A stretch of DNA of 6,265 nt from Candidatus Babeliales bacterium (lineage in GTDB: Bacteria > Babelota > Babeliae > Babelales > Vermiphilaceae): the NCBI GenBank assembly GCA_020053845.1, contig JAGVMI010000049.1:1-6265 (forward strand), read 5' to 3'. Below, in pieces: positions 1 to 6,218 of this stretch. Numbering within the stretch: the stretch's first letter is position 1; each line of letters starts with the position of its first letter. The notes beneath the pieces were generated by a model that saw only the letters and a list, made by a program, of their open reading frames with translations, ran no database searches and had not been told where the DNA came from. A program made the translations under genes and the position numbers.

Positions 1-11
1 AAGATAATCAT

Positions 12-55
12 CTAAAAAAATAAGGCTGCCTACACAGGATGTAGACAGCCTTATT
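12..55 (-). terminator. Rho-independent terminator closing the gene group
   Basis: Two 16-base arms at 19..34 and 40..55 are reverse complements except for one mismatch (29 against 45), with a 5-base loop at 35..39. Read on the minus strand, the stem is followed at once by a run of seven T (14..20, the first two of which pair into the stem), the standard intrinsic terminator layout. It begins 19 bases after the stop codon of the small secreted protein, so it ends that transcript and probably any read-through from the phospholipase genes. On the plus strand the stem is followed only by a TTATTT-like sequence, so weak bidirectional function is possible. Confidence 0.92.
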
Positions 56-74
56 TGCGAATGATTCTTAGTCA

Positions 75-500
75 TTACCCTTGGTTGAGTGGCGCACACT
101 CGAGACCAAAGAGTACGTTGTCGACACGAGTAATCTTGGCGCAGAGCACATCGATTTGCGCTTTGATTTGAGCTAAGCACGCAAGCACTTGCTGTACTGA
201 GCTGTTTGGTGTGCATCCAAAGAATGCAGCACGAGAAGTTGCATCCTCATCACCTTCTTCACTCAATGCTTCACCACTCAGAACTTCTTCAACTACCGCT
301 TCTACAGCTTTTTTCACCATAGCACGCAGAGTAGCTTTTGATACAGTTACTGTTCCTTCTTCTTCATCAGCTTGTTGCGCTTGTTCAACTACTGGATCAT
401 TTCTCTTTGCTTCTTCCGCTTTGGCGATCATATCGCCTGAAAAAAACAATGATCCCATTGCAACTATTGCTAGCGCTCCTTTAAGAGATAAGAATTTCAT
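75..500 (-). CDS. Small secreted acidic coiled-coil protein with four cysteines, function unknown
   Basis: I do not recognise a named family. The chosen ATG (498..500) has AAGGAG at 508..513 with a 7-base spacer; a longer in-frame start at 588..590 lacks such a site and would put a charged segment before the signal peptide. The product is 141 residues. Residues 1-28 form a Sec signal peptide (KFLSLK n-region, hydrophobic core, cleavage after A-K-A). Residues 29-50 are acidic and Glu/Gln-rich, and 54-75 are a predicted helix rich in Val, Ala, Glu and Lys. Residues 102-133 form a regular heptad helix: a positions V102, L109, I116, I123, L130 and d positions V105, I112, L119, V126, L133. The only cysteines are C96, C108, C120 and C135; C108 and C120 fall at g and e positions beside the core, where disulfides between helices are feasible. 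It is probably an exported or periplasmic oligomer. The gene is last before the terminator and may have its own promoter. Confidence 0.82.
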   Translation of the reverse strand: MKFLSLKGALAIVAMGSLFFSGDMIAKAEEAKRNDPVVEQAQQADEEEGTVTVSKATLRAMVKKAVEAVVEEVLSGEALSEEGDEDATSRAAFFGCTPNSSVQQVLACLAQIKAQIDVLCAKITRVDNVLFGLECAPLNQG

Positions 501-558
501 GCATCTTCTCCTTTTTGTGATACATAGATTATCTACCGCTACTTTGCTTCTACCTTCT

Positions 559-612
559 ATCATATCAATAGGTGTTTGTCGAACAATCATACCCCCTGCT
601 GAACTCTATCAA
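559..612 (-). promoter_or_regulatory. Possible sigma70-type promoter(s) for the small secreted protein
   Basis: The 140-base gap upstream of the small protein holds two candidate promoters read on the minus strand. The better one has TTGATA at 607..612 and TATGAT at 586..591, each one base off consensus, but with a short 15-base spacer. The other has TTGTTC at 581..586 and TATGAT at 559..564 with a 16-base spacer, where the -35 box is poor. The gap also contains a 10-base alternating TA tract at 621..630. I see no convincing terminator for the upstream phospholipase gene, so read-through is also possible. Motif matching by eye only. Confidence 0.35.
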
Positions 613-640
613 AACTTGCGTATATATATACCACAAAACA

Positions 641-2584
641 TCACGCACTCGCATGATTGTCAACATACCACTTAATAGCTTCAATTATCTCATTCTTGTG
701 AGTTAGTACATTGAATTCCATGGCCGCCATTACTGTTTCTGATTGTTCACGCGTGTATTTGAGATTGAAAGTGCTGCAATAACTAGTCTTCCTACATTGC
801 TCAAAATCAAAATTGCCAAGATACTTCCCATACGATGCATATTGCTTATCATCTTTGTAGCGATTCCATATGACACTGTTAGCAAGTGCTGGCACATAAA
901 TTATGAGCGGCGCTAGGGGATTTTTCTCATCCTTAAAGATAGTCACTTGTCCATCTCTGGCTCGCGTATAATCAATTGGAGGTAATGGTTTTTTGACATC
1001 ACGAGCATAATCTTCAACTGAACGCAAGTATTTAACGTGTGGATCAGATGCATCAATAAAGATAAGAATATCTGCTTCACGTCCGATACGGTCACCACTC
1101 ACAGGAGGATATGGTAAATTAAATCCAGGAGCAGCGCCTGCATCGGCCATATTTAAAATACGCTGATTAGCAATTGGGCTTGCATTCATTCCCAGAGTAA
1201 AATTATTAATCTGAGCTGTAGTAAATCTAAATTCTTTTACTTGCGACACAAGATCTTTAATCATTTTGTACACTACTGGATTCCTAATCTTCTTGAGAAC
1301 CTCTTCTGCTATAGTGCCCATATTAGCTGCAAATGCCGACCCCCAGATTCCCATGAGATATCCAAGGCTTTGCTCCGGTGCAAAATCTTGAGAAGTACCG
1401 TTCTTGAAGGATCGCCCAAAAGCCCATGTTGGCACATAGCACTTTAGCCAATTCCCCCCAATTTCTTCAGGAGTAAACTCTATCCATTCAGCCTTAGCAC
1501 CAGCATCTGCTCTGACGGCGGTATAAATTGGATACGGAACAATACCTGAAAAAACAAGTTGGCGTTGCGCTGATAAATAAGCACGTTGCCGCGCATCTTG
1601 CCAATGCTCAAATAATGCATTAGAAAGAAGCGCGCCCCACAAATCAACAAGTGTAATTGGCTGGCCATAACGCCATTTGATTAAGAATGCTTCTGAGATA
1701 TTATCTGCTTCGTTATATGAGATATCTGAAAGATCACGTTGTGCGCCCTTCACCAGATATTCAATCGCGCGATCTAGATTGCCTCCCGCATGCATCCACA
1801 TTGCCATAAACCATGTTGATCCTGAAAGCCCTACCGCTTTAAGTATTGCATCAAGAAGCCCAATCTTTTTTAATCCTCGCATGGCCCCTGCTGCACTAAA
1901 CATTGCGCGATAGCCGCCACCACTCATCACCACTGCAATTTTAGGAACACGCTTGCCCGCAAGCGAAGTTCCGATCATTTTTTCTAGCGCTGTTTGCACA
2001 CGTGGCATGCGTGCCTTTTCATGAGATTGCTCTGCTTGAGAAAGCTCATTACCTACACGTACCTTAGCAACTTGATTTTTGTACGGATTATCTTTGACTG
2101 CAGGAAAATCAGGAATCGTCAGATCTTTAAGTTGTTGAGTAAGATCAGCAACTGTACTTACCACCGATTCTTTTATAGGACGATACACTTTCCATTTAGC
2201 ATAGTTATAGCCCTTAAGCTTTCCCCGATCTGGTGCAACATAAAACACAGTGCCTTGGGTAACGCCTACATCAACTGAAGCAAGTGCTGCAAATTCATAC
2301 TTGTCGAGCTTATCCTTGAGCATACTCTCATCGTAACTTGCTATGAGCAAGCGTTCATAAGTCAGTCTATATGAAGGGCGCTCAATTTGGATACTTGCCG
2401 AGGGATTGACTTTTTGCACGCTCGATACACGTTCAGCGTTATTGCCCCGCTCATAATAAATTGCCACTGATAGCAGATCGCTTGATTCGTTATATACGGT
2501 AATAGTATCTGCAAATACTGTAGACACACTTAGAAAAAGTGCCCACAGTGCACATACATACCGCTCCATTACTATCCTTTGCAT
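641..2584 (-). CDS. Secreted cytosolic-phospholipase-A2-like lipase (paralogue 1, canonical active site)
   Basis: 647 residues. The ATG at 2582..2584 has AAGGAG at 2592..2597 with a 7-base spacer; M6 is a less likely alternative start. Residues 1-25 are a signal peptide ending V-F-A before DTITVYN. Residues 26-135 form a beta-rich domain of unknown family, shared with the neighbouring paralogue. Residues about 165-640 match the catalytic domain of eukaryotic group IV PLA2, which releases the sn-2 fatty acid of phospholipids and can also hydrolyse lysophospholipids. Visible landmarks are the oxyanion loop SGGGYRAM at 221-228 (R226 equals human R200), nucleophile elbow GLSGSTW at 252-258 (S254 equals S228), YGQPITLVD at 306-314, MGIWGSAF at 411-418, and DAGAAPGFNLPYPP with catalytic D481 (equals D549). 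The C-terminal FDFEQC...STFNLKY...MEFN stretch also follows the human order. The calcium-binding C2 domain is absent, and the region between GSAF and the catalytic Asp is short. It lies 52 bases downstream of its paralogue and is probably in the same transcript. Extracellular or periplasmic action on host lipids is inferred; the family call is firm. Confidence 0.93.
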   Translation of the reverse strand: MQRIVMERYVCALWALFLSVSTVFADTITVYNESSDLLSVAIYYERGNNAERVSSVQKVNPSASIQIERPSYRLTYERLLIASYDESMLKDKLDKYEFAALASVDVGVTQGTVFYVAPDRGKLKGYNYAKWKVYRPIKESVVSTVADLTQQLKDLTIPDFPAVKDNPYKNQVAKVRVGNELSQAEQSHEKARMPRVQTALEKMIGTSLAGKRVPKIAVVMSGGGYRAMFSAAGAMRGLKKIGLLDAILKAVGLSGSTWFMAMWMHAGGNLDRAIEYLVKGAQRDLSDISYNEADNISEAFLIKWRYGQPITLVDLWGALLSNALFEHWQDARQRAYLSAQRQLVFSGIVPYPIYTAVRADAGAKAEWIEFTPEEIGGNWLKCYVPTWAFGRSFKNGTSQDFAPEQSLGYLMGIWGSAFAANMGTIAEEVLKKIRNPVVYKMIKDLVSQVKEFRFTTAQINNFTLGMNASPIANQRILNMADAGAAPGFNLPYPPVSGDRIGREADILIFIDASDPHVKYLRSVEDYARDVKKPLPPIDYTRARDGQVTIFKDEKNPLAPLIIYVPALANSVIWNRYKDDKQYASYGKYLGNFDFEQCRKTSYCSTFNLKYTREQSETVMAAMEFNVLTHKNEIIEAIKWYVDNHASA

Positions 2585-2591
2585 ACCGCTT

Positions 2592-2597
2592 CTCCTT
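2592..2597 (-). promoter_or_regulatory. Ribosome binding site of paralogue 1
   Basis: AAGGAG lies 7 bases before the ATG at 2584 and is followed by AAG, the same AAGGAGAAG context found before the small secreted protein at 500. It selects M1 over M6 as the start. It also shows what a normal start looks like here, in contrast to the upstream paralogue. Confidence 0.85.
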
Positions 2598-2636
2598 TAC
2601 CCGCACATTCTTATAAGGCAACACGCAATGCACGTG

Positions 2637-4595
2637 TTATGCATATCCATCCCGCTCAATTCGCATGCGCACCCATTCTCTTATTACATCTTTAATATCT
2701 GAGGCACTAACCACCATATTAAACTCACCTATAGTACTTAACCGCAACGCATTGAGCGGATCGTAAGAAAGCACAAATGTTTTTGCAAAACCCTCTGCCG
2801 TTTCTTTGTCAAGATCTATGCCTTCAATCATACCGTAGGGTGCATACTCTGGATCGTCTTTTACTTCATGCCACACAATAAGATCATTAATGCGCGGCAT
2901 GTAAATGATCACAGGAGATTCTGGGCTACAATGGTTCCAGAAGCAGCTCATGATCCTACGATCTATCGTATAATAATCAATAGGAGGAAAATCATATCCT
3001 TTAACATATGCATATTCTTGCGCAAAATTCAGCTCAGGAGCCATCTTTACGACTGCAGAGTTATCAAGAAAAATAATGATGTCTGCTCGCCGTTCTGGGC
3101 GATCATCGCTGATAGGCGGATACGGCAAATTAAACCCAGGCCATGCTCCCGCATCCACTAGCTGCATAGTTTTTTGGCCTCGCATAGGACCATGCACTAC
3201 ACCAGCAGCAAAATTAAATATTTCAGCTGCAGGAATAATGCGCTTATTGCCTATTGCATCAAGAATTCTTTCTTCCAAGGATACGCGCATTTGTTGCACT
3301 CCCAGCCATTCTTGAAAAGTAAAATAAATTTGATTAAGGCGTGCAGAGAATGCTGAGCCAAATGCTCCTAAATAAAATGCCAACGGCTGCTCGGGTGAGT
3401 CATCTAGAGAATTTCCTGAAAAAAATCGCCGGCCACATGCCCATGTTGGTATGTAGCAATTAAGCCACGCTCCCCCGAATTCCCATGGTGTACATTCATA
3501 CCATGAGTTGAATTGCGCATGTTCTTCAGCACGAACGAGTGTGTAAATAGGCAAAGGATAATCGCCCGTTGAAACACGCATGCGCTGATCAGAAAGCCTT
3601 GTATAATGTACCTGATCACCCCTATCACGCATAAGCCGCGTACCCACCATAGCACCCCAATAATCAACAAGGGTAATGGGTTGCCCATACGCAAGCTTTA
3701 CCATAAGCGCACTTAAAAACACTTTTACTTCTTGTGGCGTCATTTCATCAATACTTATCTCAAGTGCACGCACAATCATATCTCGATGCTCTTGCAATGA
3801 TCTGCCACTCGTAAGCCATGTTGCCACTGCCCACGTTGAGCCTGATAACGTGGCTATATAGGATACACAGTCAAGTATTCCCGTTTTTTCTGCTCCAATC
3901 AGTGATCCGAGCGTCATCAATGATGCGCGGTCACCGCCTCCGCTTGTTACTATTGCAATCGTAGGAACATTCTGCTCACCAACGGGATAGCCTACCAACT
4001 CCTCGATTGCTTTTTTTACTTTTGCCCTACGTTTAACAAGTGCCTCATACTCTGCATGACACAGCTGCTTACCCTGCCGCACAAATGCTACTACATCTTT
4101 ATAGGGATTATTCACCACAAAAGGATGCTTTGATTTAATCTGCTGCTTAACTTGTTCAAGAGAAAATAGTGATGCAAGATTTCCATTGGCGCCCAGCATT
4201 GTCACTACTTTCCAATAAAACCATGGATATGCGTCAAGCCCCATTTCTGTCTGCTTTATAAAAAATTCATTACCGTTAAATGCAGTGAGCTCTTCACAAA
4301 ACCCGCCAAGCACGTGCGATGCTAAGCACTCCTGTGCACACAGTGCGTTTACTGAATGATCAAACACAAGCCAACGTTCTTTTTTGAAGCTCCACTTTGG
4401 CTTTTCGAGCTTCTGAGAATCTCCGGGCGAAATAGCAACAGGAGCATCCGTGCGGTAAGCAATTCCACTTTTTACATAGTAAATTGCAGCAAACAGATCC
4501 TTATCAGTCATGTTATGCACAACCACTGAACGTGCATTAATCACTGAAAAATTAAAAATAAAAAGTAAAAAAAAACACGCAAGCGGTGACACCAC
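2637..4595 (-). CDS. Secreted cytosolic-phospholipase-A2-like protein (paralogue 2, altered active-site loops; start uncertain)
   Basis: 652 residues from the first in-frame start after an upstream TGA, a GTG at 4593..4595 directly followed by a second GTG. Neither has an SD; the good site (4621..4626) serves a GTG in another frame, see the nine-T tract. The first 21 residues end in a hydrophobic signal sequence (FFLLFIFNFSVINA). Residues 22-135 are the same unnamed beta-rich domain as in paralogue 1, here with extra cysteines C86, C90 and C100. The cPLA2 catalytic domain follows: SGGGDRAS at 218-225 (R223), TLSGSTW at 249-255 with presumed nucleophile S251, YGQPITLVD at 303-311, PLPIYTLVRAEE at 347-358, GAFGSAF at 410-416, and DAGAWPGFNLPYPP with D481. 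The serine, aspartate and arginine are kept, but the usual Gly before Leu-Ser is Thr and the aromatic residue before the oxyanion Arg is Asp, so activity may be reduced or differ in specificity. It is upstream of, and probably co-transcribed with, paralogue 1. Confidence 0.88.
   Translation of the reverse strand: MVSPLACFFLLFIFNFSVINARSVVVHNMTDKDLFAAIYYVKSGIAYRTDAPVAISPGDSQKLEKPKWSFKKERWLVFDHSVNALCAQECLASHVLGGFCEELTAFNGNEFFIKQTEMGLDAYPWFYWKVVTMLGANGNLASLFSLEQVKQQIKSKHPFVVNNPYKDVVAFVRQGKQLCHAEYEALVKRRAKVKKAIEELVGYPVGEQNVPTIAIVTSGGGDRASLMTLGSLIGAEKTGILDCVSYIATLSGSTWAVATWLTSGRSLQEHRDMIVRALEISIDEMTPQEVKVFLSALMVKLAYGQPITLVDYWGAMVGTRLMRDRGDQVHYTRLSDQRMRVSTGDYPLPIYTLVRAEEHAQFNSWYECTPWEFGGAWLNCYIPTWACGRRFFSGNSLDDSPEQPLAFYLGAFGSAFSARLNQIYFTFQEWLGVQQMRVSLEERILDAIGNKRIIPAAEIFNFAAGVVHGPMRGQKTMQLVDAGAWPGFNLPYPPISDDRPERRADIIIFLDNSAVVKMAPELNFAQEYAYVKGYDFPPIDYYTIDRRIMSCFWNHCSPESPVIIYMPRINDLIVWHEVKDDPEYAPYGMIEGIDLDKETAEGFAKTFVLSYDPLNALRLSTIGEFNMVVSASDIKDVIREWVRMRIERDGYA
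4567..4575. repeat. Nine-base A/T homopolymer inside the signal-peptide region
   Basis: Nine A on the plus strand, read as nine T in the mRNA sense, fall within the hydrophobic core codons of paralogue 2. The GTG at 4612..4614, which has a well-placed SD, is out of frame with the gene as written. Removing one T from this tract joins that GTG to the phospholipase frame and gives a signal peptide starting MNSSRTSGVTACVFFLLF. The tract is therefore a candidate for sequencing error, phase variation or transcriptional slippage. Confidence 0.7.
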
Positions 4596-4611
4596 TGGTT
4601 CGTGAACTGTT

Positions 4612-4626
4612 CACACACCTCTCCTT
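4612..4626 (-). promoter_or_regulatory. Shine-Dalgarno plus GTG start out of frame with paralogue 2
   Basis: On the minus strand AAGGAG (4621..4626) is followed after 6 bases by GTG (4612..4614), an ideal initiation site. The frame it opens reads MNSSRTSGVTACVFFF and stops shortly after the nine-T tract. The annotated GTG of paralogue 2 lies about 25 bases from this SD, too far for normal use. Either the true start is here and one base must be lost in the T tract, or the site encodes a short leader peptide. Confidence 0.6.
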
Positions 4627-4634
4627 AAGACGCG

Positions 4635-4675
4635 ATTAAGGCGGACACGCTCAAAAGATAGCTATCCGCCTTAAT
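4635..4675 (-). promoter_or_regulatory. Intergenic hairpin between lysS and the phospholipase genes
   Basis: An 11-bp perfect stem pairs 4635..4645 with 4665..4675 around a 19-base loop. It begins about 37 bases after the lysS stop. On the minus strand no T run follows it (the next bases are CGCGTC), so it is not a canonical intrinsic terminator. Its 3' arm contains CCTTAA, which could instead pair with TTAAGG of the SD just downstream (4623..4628). The two pairings are mutually exclusive. It may stabilise the lysS 3' end, act as a weak terminator, or tune translation of the next gene. Confidence 0.5.
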
Positions 4676-4684
4676 TAAAGTCAA
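4655..4684 (-). promoter_or_regulatory. Possible promoter for the phospholipase pair
   Basis: On the minus strand TTGACT (4679..4684, five of six consensus bases) is followed after 18 bases by TATCTT (4655..4660, four of six). It overlaps the intergenic hairpin, so transcripts starting about 7 bases downstream would lack the hairpin's 5' arm. Found by eye; the -10 match is modest. Confidence 0.35.
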
Positions 4685-4712
4685 TCGTTGTTCAGAGGCG
4701 CGAGGAAGTGTG

Positions 4713-6218
4713 TTATTTACGTTTGAGTGTAGGGAATAAAATCACATCACGTATTGAGCGGGTATTAGTTACTAACATAGTAAGGCGATCAATACCAACA
4801 CCAACGCCCACTGTGGGAGGCAGCCCATATTCAAGTGCATGAATGTAGTCAGCATCATAGTAATGTGCTTCATCATCTCCACTCACACGAGCATCAGCTT
4901 GCTCTCTAAAGCGCGCTGCTTGATCAAATGGATCGTTAAGCTCATTGAATGAATTTGATAATTCCATACCACACACAAACAATTCAAATCGATCAACGAA
5001 CGCAGGGTTTTGTGCATTACGTTTAGCAAGCGGCGATACTTCTACAGGAAACTCTGTGATGAATGTTGGCTGCATAAGCTGCGGTTCAACCACTTCTTCA
5101 AAAATAGCCAGTAACTTTTGGCCCCAGCTTGCATTTTTGACAGCAAGCTTAATCTTGAGACGTTCAAGCAAGCCATCAATAGCATCGGCTTCAACATCCT
5201 TCGGATTGCAGTTCGTGTACTGAATAACAGCTTGCTTCATTGAAAGCCGTACAAATGGCTTTTCAAAATCAAGAGCTACATCGCCGAATTGTGCTTTGAA
5301 TGTTCCGTTCACTTCAAACGCAACGCGCCTAAACATTTCTTCAACAAGGTTCATTGCATACACATAGTCTTGGTGTGCAACGTACAACTCAAGCATCGTA
5401 AATTCGGGATTATGGCGTGTTGAAACTCCTTCATTTCTGAAGTTACGGTTAATTTCATACACACGCTCAATACCACCAACAACCAATCGTTTGAGATACA
5501 GCTCAGGAGCGATACGCAGATACAACTGCATATCCAACGCATTGTGATGAGTCATAAATGGTTTTGCTGCAGCACCCCCTGGAATTGGATGCAACATAGG
5601 TGTTTCCACCTCAACGAATTCATACCCATCGAGAAATTGTCGGATTGTTCTGACAATTGTAGAACGCTTTTTAAAGCGAGCGCGACTTTCATCTGAACTG
5701 ATCAGATCAAGATAACGCTGCCTATAGCGTATTTCAACATCGGTGAGTCCATGAAATTTTTCTGGCAGAGGATACAGACATTTGCTCAACAGCTGAAATT
5801 CGGTAACTTCAACAGTTACCTCGCCCATTTTTGTAAGAAATGATGCGCCCTGACACCATACGATGTCACCAATATCAACAAATCGTTTCCACCATTCAAA
5901 GCGCTCTTGGCCAACCAAATCTTCTTTCAGGTATATCTGCACTTTGCCTGATCTATCCTTCAAATGTGCAAAAATACTCTTGCCATGATAACGCAACGAA
6001 ACAACGCGCCCCGCAATGTGGTACGTTCTTTTTTCATGTTCTTGCTTTTGAAACTCATCAGCTACATCATGACACGTAGCATTCACAGGACGATATGCAG
6101 GCCACGGTTCAATGCCCTCGGCGCGCATATCCTCAACTTTTTTTACTCGTATTTCATGTTCTTGAGAGACACAGTGCTCTTGCTGCGACTTATGAGCCAG
6201 CTTATATATCGACGCCAA
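4713..6218 (-). CDS. lysS: Class II lysyl-tRNA synthetase
   Basis: Charges tRNA-Lys with lysine using ATP, in the cytoplasm. The product is 501 residues from a TTG at 6216..6218, close to the usual length of about 500. Residues 22-40 (EIRVKKVEDMRAEGIEPWP) match the conserved N-terminal helix before the anticodon-binding OB fold at about 66-145 (YHIAGRVVSLRYHGKSIFAHL...). Class II motif 1 lies at about 184-210 (RKxx-type helix through VEVETPMLHPIPGGA), motif 2 at 256-278 (INRNFRNEGVSTRHNPEFTML, R261) and motif 3 at 470-482 (VGVGVGIDRLTML, R478). The family C-terminal ending SIRDVILFPTLKRK is intact. The exact start is unsure: the TTG has no visible SD, the frame is open to the window edge, and no ATG or GTG lies between the edge and the TTG. 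The next in-frame ATG (6126..6128) would delete part of the conserved helix. The true start may therefore lie outside the window. Confidence 0.96.
   Translation of the reverse strand: MASIYKLAHKSQQEHCVSQEHEIRVKKVEDMRAEGIEPWPAYRPVNATCHDVADEFQKQEHEKRTYHIAGRVVSLRYHGKSIFAHLKDRSGKVQIYLKEDLVGQERFEWWKRFVDIGDIVWCQGASFLTKMGEVTVEVTEFQLLSKCLYPLPEKFHGLTDVEIRYRQRYLDLISSDESRARFKKRSTIVRTIRQFLDGYEFVEVETPMLHPIPGGAAAKPFMTHHNALDMQLYLRIAPELYLKRLVVGGIERVYEINRNFRNEGVSTRHNPEFTMLELYVAHQDYVYAMNLVEEMFRRVAFEVNGTFKAQFGDVALDFEKPFVRLSMKQAVIQYTNCNPKDVEADAIDGLLERLKIKLAVKNASWGQKLLAIFEEVVEPQLMQPTFITEFPVEVSPLAKRNAQNPAFVDRFELFVCGMELSNSFNELNDPFDQAARFREQADARVSGDDEAHYYDADYIHALEYGLPPTVGVGVGIDRLTMLVTNTRSIRDVILFPTLKRK

Noticed and set aside
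501..590. Longer start for the small secreted protein at the ATG 588..590
   Set aside because: No spaced SD precedes it, and it would put about 30 residues including KRRR in front of a complete signal peptide. The ATG at 498..500 has AAGGAG 7 bases upstream.
211..675. Plus-strand open frame of 154 codons
   Set aside because: It lies opposite the small secreted protein and the end of a phospholipase gene, is Ser/Thr/Ala-rich without motif or SD, and looks like a shadow of the real minus-strand genes.
2620..2638. Short hairpin between the two phospholipase genes (AACACG with CGTGTT, 7-base loop)
   Set aside because: The stem is only 6 bp, overlaps the stop codon and has no T run on the minus strand, so it does not qualify as a terminator. 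The two genes are better read as one transcript.
641..4595. Calling the two lipases patatin-like proteins
   Set aside because: Patatins use G-x-S-x-G and a DG[GA] dyad motif. These have the LSGSTW and D-G--FNLPYP signatures and the full collinear motif order of group IV cPLA2.
4635..4675. Intergenic hairpin as the lysS intrinsic terminator
   Set aside because: The stem is good, but the loop is long and no T run follows on either strand. I kept it only as a structured element.
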